A stretch of DNA of 9,930 nt from an uncultured Vampirovibrio sp. (lineage in GTDB: Bacteria; Cyanobacteriota; Vampirovibrionia; Gastranaerophilales; Gastranaerophilaceae). The notes beneath the pieces are model-generated. The model did not search any database. It was not told the DNA's origin and saw only the letters and a program-made list of their open reading frames with translations. The stretch spans positions 47,741 to 57,670 of the forward strand of contig CAJTWU010000010.1 in assembly GCA_910579975.1 (NCBI GenBank). Reading direction: 5' to 3'. Below, piece after piece: positions 1 through 5,919 of the stretch. The translations under genes and the position numbers were made by a program. Numbering within the stretch: the stretch's first letter is position 1; each line of letters opens with the position of its first letter.

Positions 1-61
1 AATTACATCTCTGATTGTAGGTGAGTTTGTTAAAAGCATTACCAATCTATCAAAGATGTAA
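1..61 (+). CDS. C-terminal end of an unidentified upstream gene (partial)
   Basis: Frame 2 is open from the window edge to a TAA at 59-61 and would encode the last 19 residues of a protein, ITSLIVGEFVKSITNLSKM. The other two forward frames hit stops within the first 25 bases. The hydrophobic and basic mix could be the end of a membrane protein or an amphipathic helix, but 19 residues are too few to name a family. The hairpin at 104-127 follows it and may be its terminator, which supports a gene ending here. The minus strand is not excluded. Confidence 0.4.
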   Translation, partial: ITSLIVGEFVKSITNLSKM

Positions 62-103
62 TTGCATTCCCTACATTAAAAAAAGTTGAGAATTAATTTA
101 TAA

Positions 104-127
104 GGGCGGAGCCTAAAGGCTCCGCCT
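104..127 (+). terminator. GC-rich perfect hairpin between the upstream gene and thiL
   Basis: A 9-bp perfect stem pairs GGCGGAGCC (105-113) with GGCTCCGCC (118-126) across a TAAA loop. A G-U pair at 104/127 extends it. Such a GC-rich stem in AT-rich DNA is typical of an intrinsic terminator, but the following bases (CATATTTATG) make a poor T-tract. It ends only 12 bases before the thiL ATG, so it could instead affect thiL translation. Confidence 0.5.
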
Positions 128-139
128 CATATTTATGCC

Positions 140-979
140 ATGAAAGAACACGACTTTATAAAAATAATTACAGAACAAACAAAAAGCGACTTCTTAGGTG
201 ATGATTGCGCTCATCTTAAAGATTTAGGAATTGTCGTTACTCAAGATAATTTTATAGAAAATGTTCATTTTAAAAGTGAATGGGCAACTCCTTATCAAAT
301 CGGTTATAAAGCTGCTGCTGTTAACATTAGTGATATTTTAGCTTCTGGAGCTAAACCTGAATATATAACAATAGGACTTTCCATGCCAGATTTGGGCGAA
401 AAGTTTATTAAAGAATTTTATCGTGGAATTGAAGCAGGTTCTTATGGTGCAAAAGTAATCGGTGGAGATATAACAGGGGCCGACAAAGTATTTGTATCAA
501 TTACAGCTATTGGAAACACTAATGGACGCAAAATTTCTTCACGAAAAAACGCAAAAGCCGGATATTCAGTAATTTCAAGAGGAAAATATGGAGAAAGCAG
601 CAAAGGACTTGCAGAACTTATAAAAGGTAAAAGAGGAAACGAGTTCATAAAAGCTCATCTTGAACCAGAACTTGATGTTGAGTTTTCAAAAAACATTGCT
701 GAAAATATCAAAGAAGATTATGCAATGATGGATACATCAGACGGTTTGGCAGATGCTCTTTTTCAGATTGCAAAAGCAAGCTGCGTAACAATAAAGACAA
801 ACTATATTGAAGGAATGTTCGGAGCTGAAGATTATCATCTTGTAGCAGCAGTGCCTGAAGGGTTGATGGACGAGAATATTATTGCTCGAGTTTACCCCTT
901 TGATGGAACATATTTGCAAATTGATGATAGAAAATATTCAAATTATGATGAATTAGGATTGTATAAACATTGGAGTTAG
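140..979 (+). CDS. thiL: Thiamine-monophosphate kinase (ThiL-like), shorter than usual
   Basis: ThiL phosphorylates thiamine monophosphate to thiamine pyrophosphate with ATP in the cytoplasm, the last step of cofactor synthesis. Family motifs appear in order: GDDCA at residues 20-24, a TQDNF..NVHF segment at 34-44 (usually TTD..V...HF), YKAAAVNISDILASGA at 56-71, the metal-binding GGD at 108-110, DTSDGLADAL at 198-207, and an AEDY block at 229-232 matching the usual GGEDYEL. At 279 residues it is shorter than typical members (about 325). The loss lies mainly between SDGL and EDY and in the C-terminal part. The ATG at 140 is the only ordinary start between the upstream in-frame stop (101-103) and the first motif, and it has no clear Shine-Dalgarno sequence. 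The gene ends one base before ispD. It could be a divergent member of the wider PurM/HypE/ThiL superfamily, but the N-terminal motifs favour ThiL. Confidence 0.85.
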   Translation: MKEHDFIKIITEQTKSDFLGDDCAHLKDLGIVVTQDNFIENVHFKSEWATPYQIGYKAAAVNISDILASGAKPEYITIGLSMPDLGEKFIKEFYRGIEAGSYGAKVIGGDITGADKVFVSITAIGNTNGRKISSRKNAKAGYSVISRGKYGESSKGLAELIKGKRGNEFIKAHLEPELDVEFSKNIAENIKEDYAMMDTSDGLADALFQIAKASCVTIKTNYIEGMFGAEDYHLVAAVPEGLMDENIIARVYPFDGTYLQIDDRKYSNYDELGLYKHWS

Positions 980-980
980 T

Positions 981-1631
981 ATGACAAATTTTTCAGTAAT
1001 AATAACAGCAGGTGGCACATCATCACGCTATGGTAATAAAAATAAACTATTAGAACTCATTGATAATAAAACAGTAATTGAATACACGGTTTCAGCATTT
1101 TTAGGATTTAATGAAATAACAGAGGTAATAATCCCTACCAATAAATCTATAAAGGATGAAATCCAACATTTATTAACCGATCCGCGAATAAAAATTATTG
1201 AAGGTGGAGATACAAGACAAAAATCAGTTTATAAAGGATTACAAGAAGTTACAAATCCTTATGTAATAATACATGATGGAGCACGACCGCTTGTTCAAGA
1301 AGGTGTTATTTCTCAAACTATGGATTTAGCGGTATTAAAAAATGCCGTTTCTGTAATGACAAAAACAACCGACACAATCAAAGAAGTTGATGAGAAAGGT
1401 AAAATAATTAAAACTATTGACCGTTCAAAATTGTATAATACACAAACACCACAAGCATTTAAGACTTCTATTATTAAGGAAGCTCACGAAAAACTAAAAG
1501 ATTACAATTTTACAGATGATGCTTCTATGTTAGAAAAGCTTGAGCAAGATGTTTATATAATTATTGGAAGTTATACCAATATTAAAATTACAACAAAAAG
1601 TGATTTGGATTTTGCAAAATTATATGTATAA
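981..1631 (+). CDS. ispD: 2-C-methyl-D-erythritol 4-phosphate cytidylyltransferase
   Basis: IspD joins CTP and methylerythritol 4-phosphate to make CDP-methylerythritol, the third step of the MEP isoprenoid pathway. The whole family pattern is present: the nucleotide-binding start ITAGGTSSRYG..NK (residues 8-22, with R16 and K22 in the usual catalytic positions), GGDTRQKSV..GL (75-87), the metal-binding HDGARP (98-103), TTDTIK (129-134), IDR..LYNTQTPQAF (146-160), TDDAS (178-182) and GSYTNIKIT (196-204, with the conserved K202). Its 216 residues are slightly below the usual 225-235. There is no fused IspF domain. The start is fixed by TGGAG (971-975) inside the end of thiL, five bases before the ATG, so translation is probably coupled to thiL although the pathways are unrelated. 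Confidence 0.96.
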   Translation: MTNFSVIITAGGTSSRYGNKNKLLELIDNKTVIEYTVSAFLGFNEITEVIIPTNKSIKDEIQHLLTDPRIKIIEGGDTRQKSVYKGLQEVTNPYVIIHDGARPLVQEGVISQTMDLAVLKNAVSVMTKTTDTIKEVDEKGKIIKTIDRSKLYNTQTPQAFKTSIIKEAHEKLKDYNFTDDASMLEKLEQDVYIIIGSYTNIKITTKSDLDFAKLYV

Positions 1632-1632
1632 T
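1604..1632 (+). promoter_or_regulatory. Possible promoter overlapping the ispD stop, close to the 1640 ATG
   Basis: A perfect TATAAT lies at 1627-1632 and overlaps the ispD TAA. The -35 is weak (TTGGAT at 1605-1610 with a 16-base spacer, or TTTGGA at 1604-1609 with 17). Only seven bases separate the -10 from the ATG at 1640, and there is no Shine-Dalgarno sequence, so a transcript would be almost leaderless. Chance TATAAT matches are common in AT-rich DNA. Confidence 0.35.
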
Positions 1633-1639
1633 AATTAGT

Positions 1640-2218
1640 ATGTTTAAGAAATTAATTACAATTCTAACATTATTTATATGCGGGATTTGTTTTGCTACAG
1701 AACCGGTTTTAAAAGGTTACGATGAAATCAGTATTCCAGCCGGTTATCATATACCAATAATGTCGCTGCAAGAGTTTTCAACTGCTTATACAGAAGAAGG
1801 TGAAAAACTGAATTTTGTAACAACAAACGACATTTATGTTTTTAATAAAAATATTCTGCCACAAGGTTGTAAACTTACAGGTTACATTGAAAAAAAGAAC
1901 GAACCTATTCGTGGCACAAATGCTGCTATGAAGGTTTTTTTAAACAAATTATACCTTCCTGACGGATATGAAATCCCTATAAAAGCCTATATTCAAACAT
2001 CCAATAATAATACCATAGGAGGGGAATTGACTCCTCCCGAAACTTACAATAAAATACCTCATTATCAGCGATGGTCAATGTTTAGAGCAATGGGGGTACT
2101 GCAATGTGTACCGGGTGCTCAAAGAAGAATGGGCGAACATGTAACAATTTCATCGGGTGCAAATCTTACTATAGTTATTGTAGAACCTATTTATATGACA
2201 CATACCTTAATAAATTGA
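1640..2218 (+). CDS. Secreted protein with a VirB10/TrbI-C-terminal-like domain, paralogue of the next gene
   Basis: This 192-residue exported protein has no function I can assign. It starts with a clear signal peptide: MFKK, a hydrophobic core at about 5-18, and likely cleavage after CFA19. The mature part follows the order IPAG (32-35), YTEEG (50-54), D.YVFN..ILPQGC..TGYI (64-83), LPDGYEIPI (106-114), and a C-terminal strand SSGANLTIVIVEP (171-183). The same order occurs in the 2265 gene. It resembles the beta-barrel C-terminal domain of VirB10/TrbI, where a PAG-type strand, a P.G..L.G turn and a final strand recur, but here it stands alone without the cytoplasmic, membrane and proline-rich parts. 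Two cysteines (C77, C156) remain after cleavage and could form a disulfide. The start has no Shine-Dalgarno sequence and is eight bases after ispD. The VirB10 resemblance is pattern recognition by eye and is moderate. Confidence 0.8.
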   Translation: MFKKLITILTLFICGICFATEPVLKGYDEISIPAGYHIPIMSLQEFSTAYTEEGEKLNFVTTNDIYVFNKNILPQGCKLTGYIEKKNEPIRGTNAAMKVFLNKLYLPDGYEIPIKAYIQTSNNNTIGGELTPPETYNKIPHYQRWSMFRAMGVLQCVPGAQRRMGEHVTISSGANLTIVIVEPIYMTHTLIN

Positions 2219-2243
2219 CAAATAGATTTATAAGACCTAAAAT
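2215..2243 (+). promoter_or_regulatory. Sigma70-type promoter for the 2265 gene and probably the Ton block
   Basis: A consensus TTGACA -35 (2215-2220) is followed after exactly 17 bases by TAAAAT (2238-2243, five of six matches to TATAAT). The -35 overlaps the TGA stop of the preceding gene. The predicted start near 2250 would give a leader of about 15 bases that begins at the Shine-Dalgarno sequence. No terminator-like hairpin is apparent between here and 5915, so this promoter could drive all five following genes. Confidence 0.65.
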
Positions 2244-2250
2244 ACTATAA

Positions 2251-2259
2251 GGGAGGAGG
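2251..2259 (+). promoter_or_regulatory. Strong Shine-Dalgarno sequence of the 2265 gene
   Basis: GGGAGGAGG lies five bases before the ATG at 2265. It is by far the best ribosome site in the first half of the window and contrasts with the missing site on the paralogue at 1640, which suggests much higher expression of this copy. Confidence 0.8.
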
Positions 2260-2264
2260 AGTAA

Positions 2265-2981
2265 ATGAATAAAAGTTTGATTACTGTATTATTAGTTTGT
2301 GCCGGCATAACAAATATTGCCTTTGGTGCCTCTAATTATTCTTATCAGCAAAACCAAACTTATTATCCTCAATATCCTCAAAACAATACTTTAAAAGGGA
2401 ATGTAATTATGGTGCCTGCCGGTACTGAAATGAGAGCTGTACTTACAACACCAATATCTTCTGAATACACAAATATAGGACAAACCATTACTGTAGCTCT
2501 TTGTGAAGACTTCTATTATAACAATCAGCTTATTGCTCCTTGCGGCAGTATGGTTTATGGAAGTGTCATTGAAGCCTCTAAAGCAAAACGGGGAAGCATT
2601 AATGGAAGATTAAGCATAAGATTTAATCAAATTCAGACGCCTTTTGGAACACAAATACCAATTTCAGGAGTTATAAAGACTGATGATATGTCCGGTGTAT
2701 TAATTGGTGGAACTAAATTAGATGTTACAAAAGAGTATGCAAAAGATTTAGCAGCCGGATCTGCTACAGGAGCATTATCAGGTCTTGTATTTGGTGCTCT
2801 TGCCGGAGGAGATATAGGAAGAGGAGCTGCTCTTGGAACAGCTGTAGGAGCTGGCGGGGGTTTAGTAAAATCGGTTATTGATAAAGGTAATGATGTTGAA
2901 ATACCATCAAATGCAACAATTGAGTTAGTCTTAACCCAACCTGCAACAGTAAATTCCTCATCTTATTATTATGAAAATTAG
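2265..2981 (+). CDS. Secreted glycine-rich protein with a VirB10/TrbI-C-terminal-like domain
   Basis: This 238-residue exported protein is a paralogue of the 1640 product. The signal peptide covers about residues 1-21 (hydrophobic core ITVLLVCAGI, likely cleavage near AFG-A22). A short Tyr/Gln/Asn-rich linker (25-42) follows. The domain then runs VPAGTEM (50-56), S.EYTNIGQTI (66-75), FYYN..LIAPCGSMVYGSV (83-101), R....F..I.TPFGTQIPISG (115-135), a glycine-zipper-like stretch with repeated small residues (about 163-200), and a final strand IPSNATIELVLTQP (213-226). This matches the layout of the VirB10/TrbI C-terminal domain, including a helical insertion before the last strand, but the other parts of those proteins are absent. 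C80 and C93 could pair in the periplasm. It has its own promoter and a strong ribosome site and lies 69 bases before tonB. An outer-membrane or periplasmic role linked to the Ton motor is inferred from position only. Confidence 0.82.
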   Translation: MNKSLITVLLVCAGITNIAFGASNYSYQQNQTYYPQYPQNNTLKGNVIMVPAGTEMRAVLTTPISSEYTNIGQTITVALCEDFYYNNQLIAPCGSMVYGSVIEASKAKRGSINGRLSIRFNQIQTPFGTQIPISGVIKTDDMSGVLIGGTKLDVTKEYAKDLAAGSATGALSGLVFGALAGGDIGRGAALGTAVGAGGGLVKSVIDKGNDVEIPSNATIELVLTQPATVNSSSYYYEN

Positions 2982-3050
2982 CAAACAGGATAATTTAAAA
3001 TACGTTTGAACAAATTATTCTAAAAAGGTAGTACTAGAGAGATAAAAAAA

Positions 3051-4250
3051 GTGTCATTAATAAGTAAAAAAAGTTTTATACTAGACGAAGAGGACGATAG
3101 GGATTTAGAACAATACAAATTACCAACGCTTGTTACAACAAAGCCTGAAGTAATTCCTGTAAAAAAATCTCTTGCCATCGCAACAGCATTGCACCCGACA
3201 ATTGTGGGGCTTATATGGTTAATTTCTATTATTTTAATGTTAATGGGAATTAATCTGGGTATGCTTAAAAAAGTTAAACCAACTCCTAAAAAGGATATTG
3301 AGTTTGTTCTAGTTGACAAACCTGGAACTCCACGCGATCCTAATACAAAAAACCGTTCTGATATCAGCTCAAGAAGCGGTGGAGTTAATGATCCGACAAG
3401 AAAAGTTTCAATGCCATCGCCTGCACCTAAAAAACAGCAGAAACCATCTGCTGCTGCAGCGAACGCTAATAAAATAATAAAAAAACAACAGCAGCAAAGA
3501 CAACAGCAAGCACAGCAGCCTGTTAAAAAGCCAACTCAACAGCCTAAACAACAGACTCCTCAGCCAAAAGCACAACAGCAAGCACCGGCAAAGCCGTCAC
3601 CTGCTAAACCGGCACCTCCGACTGCTCGACCTAGTGCTAAGCCAATGTCTACAACAGCTCCTGTTGCAAAACCTACAACACCATTTACTGTAGCAGCTCC
3701 TAAAGGCGCTCCGGTTGGTAAAACATTAGCTACAGGTCCTGTTGGAGGAACCCATGCACCAACAGGTATCGCAAAATCAGGAGGAGGAAGCTCTTCTGGT
3801 GGTTCAGGAGCTTATGCACCAAGACCATCTTTATCACCTTCTTCAGGTTCAGGAGGAAGTGGACAATTATCAAGAGGTTCTTCTGCCGGTGGCACAGGCA
3901 ATGTAGGTAATCCAGGCGGAGGCGGAGGCGCACCGGGAATTGATGCCCTTCGAGAACCGGACTTTGGACCTTATATGAGAGAATTACAACGCAGAATTAA
4001 ACTCAATTGGGATCCTCCTAAAGGAAACGAAAGCAAAACAGTTGTATTGTTATTCAAGATTGCAAAAGACGGCCGATTATTATCAAGCCGTGTACATAAA
4101 TCATCAGGATTACCGTCTGCAGATCAGGCTGCTTTAAAAGCAGTGGAACTAACAGCTCCGTTCAGACCGTTACCGGCTGATTTCAAAGGACAAAGTATTG
4201 ATATTCAGTTTACATTTGATTACAGAGTATTCGGAGCATCAAGATACTAA
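3051..4250 (+). CDS. tonB: TonB/TolA-type energy transducer with a long Pro/Gln/Gly linker
   Basis: Proteins of this type are anchored in the inner membrane, are driven by ExbB-ExbD or TolQ-TolR, and reach across the periplasm to outer-membrane partners. The 399-residue product has an acidic then basic cytoplasmic tail (1-40), one membrane helix (about 42-66), a Lys/Pro/Gln/Ala-rich section (about 118-225), a Gly/Ser-rich section (about 240-296), and a C-terminal domain (about 303-395) containing YMRELQRRIKLNWDPP, a KDGRL turn, SSGLPSADQAALKAV and PFRPLP. The C-terminal pattern looks more like TolA or the TonB_2 subgroup than E. coli TonB, so the system could be Tol rather than Ton. No TolB or Pal lies here. 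Translation starts at GTG: it is the only ordinary start after the in-frame stop at 3021-3023, and the AGAGAG at 3036-3041 is a weak ribosome site. Within the helix, H48 and S59 match the spacing of the SHLS motif of TonB. Confidence 0.9.
   Translation: MSLISKKSFILDEEDDRDLEQYKLPTLVTTKPEVIPVKKSLAIATALHPTIVGLIWLISIILMLMGINLGMLKKVKPTPKKDIEFVLVDKPGTPRDPNTKNRSDISSRSGGVNDPTRKVSMPSPAPKKQQKPSAAAANANKIIKKQQQQRQQQAQQPVKKPTQQPKQQTPQPKAQQQAPAKPSPAKPAPPTARPSAKPMSTTAPVAKPTTPFTVAAPKGAPVGKTLATGPVGGTHAPTGIAKSGGGSSSGGSGAYAPRPSLSPSSGSGGSGQLSRGSSAGGTGNVGNPGGGGGAPGIDALREPDFGPYMRELQRRIKLNWDPPKGNESKTVVLLFKIAKDGRLLSSRVHKSSGLPSADQAALKAVELTAPFRPLPADFKGQSIDIQFTFDYRVFGASRY
3484..3603 (+). repeat. Low-complexity CAR-rich tract inside tonB
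   Basis: Irregular repeats of CAA/CAG codons mixed with CCT and AAA encode a Gln/Pro/Lys-rich linker. The tract is imperfect, so it is not a simple microsatellite, but it is the kind of sequence in which linker length varies between strains. Confidence 0.6.
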
Positions 4251-4283
4251 GAATAATAAAAAAAGAGTAAAGGGGAAATAAAA

Positions 4284-4937
4284 ATGGACTTATTATTACA
4301 TTCAATTCAATTGGACTGGCCGGTATTGTTACCGATATTCTTATGTTCAATTTTAACAGTATTTGTAGCAATTGACCGAGGCGCTTACTATAACGCAAAT
4401 AAAAGAAATGTTATTGAGCTTATTCCAAGATTGCAAAAAGAGTTAGCTAAAAACAATTTAATGGGTGCACAAAATATTGCAGTGCAATGCGGCGGCATTA
4501 TTGGAGAAGTTACAGAAGAAGCAGTTAGAATTCTTTCTGAACAGAAAAAAGGCTTCTCAAGAGCTTTTGATATTGCAGCAGCACTTGCGACAAGAAAACT
4601 TGAACACAGATTAACAATTCTTGGTACTATCGGTGGTGTAGCTCCATTCCTTGGTTTGTTCGGTACTGTTGTAAGAATACTTTACACATTTCAAGATTTG
4701 GCTTCACAAGGTAACCAATCTGCAGCAGTTGCAATGGGTATCGGTTCAGCATTGATTGCTACAGCGTTTGGTCTTGGGGTTGCTATTTTAGCTGTAGTTT
4801 GCTACAACACTTTCCAATCTACTGTTAAAAGATTTGAGGATGATTTCCAATTAATTAAATTATTATTCTTGAGCTTTGTAGATTCAGAAGAAGGGGTAAA
4901 TGAAGGAGTTAAGTCTGCTTCAAGTGTAGCATTATAA
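4284..4937 (+). CDS. exbB: ExbB/TolQ/MotA-family proton channel protein
   Basis: ExbB forms the inner-membrane ring that surrounds ExbD and uses the proton gradient to energise the TonB-type protein. The 217-residue product has the expected three membrane segments: about 13-32, a long one over 112-136 starting ILGTIGGVAPFLGLFGTVV, and about 148-175 containing GSALIATAFGLG. A cytoplasmic loop lies between the first two and includes RKLEHRL just before the second. T128 and T160 match the channel threonines of E. coli ExbB (T148, T181), but the glutamate at the E176 position is S155, and R131 lies just after GTV where the family usually has small or neutral residues. The start is supported by AAGGGGA (4270-4276) seven bases before the ATG, 33 bases after tonB. 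TolQ is an equally fair name. Confidence 0.93.
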   Translation: MDLLLHSIQLDWPVLLPIFLCSILTVFVAIDRGAYYNANKRNVIELIPRLQKELAKNNLMGAQNIAVQCGGIIGEVTEEAVRILSEQKKGFSRAFDIAAALATRKLEHRLTILGTIGGVAPFLGLFGTVVRILYTFQDLASQGNQSAAVAMGIGSALIATAFGLGVAILAVVCYNTFQSTVKRFEDDFQLIKLLFLSFVDSEEGVNEGVKSASSVAL

Positions 4938-4956
4938 AATTAAATCAGGGTGTTGG

Positions 4957-5010
4957 TTGACCACTCACCCCAACCCTCTCGGGGCAAATAAAAAAGGAGA
5001 GGGGGAGGAG
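4957..5010 (+). repeat. Palindromic repeat-like element between exbB and exbD carrying the exbD ribosome site
   Basis: CCCTCTC (4974-4980) pairs perfectly with GAGAGGG (4997-5003) around a 16-base loop. The left side is preceded by CTCACCCCAA. From memory, CTCACCCCAACCCTCTC-type palindromes recur as intergenic repeats in many unrelated bacterial genomes. The right arm runs into GGGAGGAG, the Shine-Dalgarno sequence of exbD. The segment is richer in G and C than its surroundings. Copy number in this genome cannot be seen here. Confidence 0.5.
5001..5010 (+). promoter_or_regulatory. Shine-Dalgarno sequence that sets the exbD start at 5014
   Basis: GGGGGAGGAG sits three bases before the ATG at 5014. 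The frame is open further upstream to a TTG at 4957, but that extension would translate the repeat-like element into a polar stretch with no family match and has no ribosome site. The ATG at 5014 places the ExbD membrane helix at the usual distance from the N-terminus. Confidence 0.75.
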
Positions 5011-5013
5011 ATT

Positions 5014-5535
5014 ATGGGTATAAAGACGGGCAAAAATGCATTATTTACAGAGATTAATATAACACCGCTTACGGATATTTTCCTTGTGCTGTTAATTATT
5101 ATGATGGTTGTTGCGCCGACATTTCAATCGGTAGATAACTCAATCACTATTCCTGAAGTTAACAGCGGGACATCTATTGAGCAAGGTAAAGTTGTAGTTT
5201 CAGTTACCAAAGATGGTGCAATTTATGTTGACTCAAAAAAATCTTCAACAGAAGCGTTAGTGGCTGATTTACAAGCTGCAAAAGGAGAAAACGTAAGTCC
5301 TGAAGTAGTTGTCAAAGCTGATGAGAAAGTAAAAAGTTCTATAATCATGGAAATAATGGATGCCGCTCAAGATGCACAATATAAAAAGCTTATCGTTGCC
5401 GGTGAACCTTTAAATAAAAAAGACCAGAAAAGATTAGAGCAAGAATCGACCCAAAATTATACTTCTAATAATGTAATTGATGGAGCTTCCACACCTTTAC
5501 CGCAAGATAATCAATATGAGAATTGGAGTGAATAA
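5014..5535 (+). CDS. exbD: ExbD/TolR-family protein, first copy, with a C-terminal tail
   Basis: ExbD sits inside the ExbB ring and carries the essential proton-binding aspartate. From the ATG at 5014 the product has 173 residues: a short cytoplasmic tail, one membrane helix (about 18-38) with the block EINITPLTDIFLVLLIIMMV (13-32) in which D21 matches E. coli D25, and a periplasmic domain (about 45-128) with KVVVSVTKDGAIYVD and a VVVKADEKV segment. The last 45 residues are polar and rich in Asn, Gln and Ser; they look disordered and are absent from the second copy. The stop overlaps the next start by one base (TAATG). Confidence 0.92.
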   Translation: MGIKTGKNALFTEINITPLTDIFLVLLIIMMVVAPTFQSVDNSITIPEVNSGTSIEQGKVVVSVTKDGAIYVDSKKSSTEALVADLQAAKGENVSPEVVVKADEKVKSSIIMEIMDAAQDAQYKKLIVAGEPLNKKDQKRLEQESTQNYTSNNVIDGASTPLPQDNQYENWSE

Positions 5536-5915
5536 TGCGTGATAGTTTTAATGAGATAAATATTACACCACTTACAGATATTTTCCTTGTATTGCTAATC
5601 ATAATGATGGTTATAGCTCCGCTTCTTGACCAACAAGGTTTAAATCTTGCTGTACCAGAAATTGTTAATGAAGAGCAGATAATGAAAGACTCTAAAATAA
5701 TGAATGTTTCTGTAACAGCTGATAATAAATTCATATGGGACGGACAAGAGATTGAAGCAGCAAATCTGGAACAAACCTTTACTGATAATGCCAAAAATTA
5801 TCCTGATGGATTATTGATCCAAGCAGATGATGACTCAGAACACGGAGCTATTGTTAAAGTTATGGATAGTGCAAGGAATGTAGGAATTACAAGTATCTCA
5901 TTGTCTAGAGGTTAG
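5535..5915 (+). CDS. exbD: ExbD/TolR-family protein, second copy
   Basis: This 126-residue protein is a compact ExbD. The membrane block EINITPLTDIFLVLLIIMMV (residues 7-26) is identical to that of the first copy, with the proton-binding aspartate at D15. The periplasmic part is clearly different (LNLAVPEIVNEEQ, then VSVTADNKFIWDG, GLLIQADDDSEHG and a C-terminal ITSISLSRG strand). The ATG overlaps the upstream TAA by one base, and TGGAG (5524-5528) lies six bases before it, so translation is coupled and roughly matched to the first copy. Two ExbD genes beside one ExbB occur in other bacteria, and the stator holds two ExbD chains per ExbB pentamer, so a mixed pair is plausible here. Confidence 0.93.
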   Translation: MRDSFNEINITPLTDIFLVLLIIMMVIAPLLDQQGLNLAVPEIVNEEQIMKDSKIMNVSVTADNKFIWDGQEIEAANLEQTFTDNAKNYPDGLLIQADDDSEHGAIVKVMDSARNVGITSISLSRG

Positions 5916-5919
5916 TATA

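Noticed and set aside
76..104. TTAAAA-17-TATAAG as a thiL promoter.
   Set aside because: The -35 is weak, and a start near 110 would fall inside the hairpin. The evidence is too thin to list.
3006..3034. TTGAAC-17-TAGTAC as a promoter just before tonB.
   Set aside because: Both hexamers match poorly, and the much better promoter at 2215-2243 can serve tonB.
3020..3319. A 99-codon minus-strand frame opposite the start of tonB.
   Set aside because: It is the reverse shadow of the tonB N-terminus and membrane helix, with no separate coding signal. The same holds for the other minus-strand frames in the forward block.
4957..5013. A TTG start would extend the first ExbD by 19 residues.
   Set aside because: The extension only translates the repeat-like element, has no ribosome site and matches no ExbD N-terminus. 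The ATG at 5014 has a strong site just upstream.
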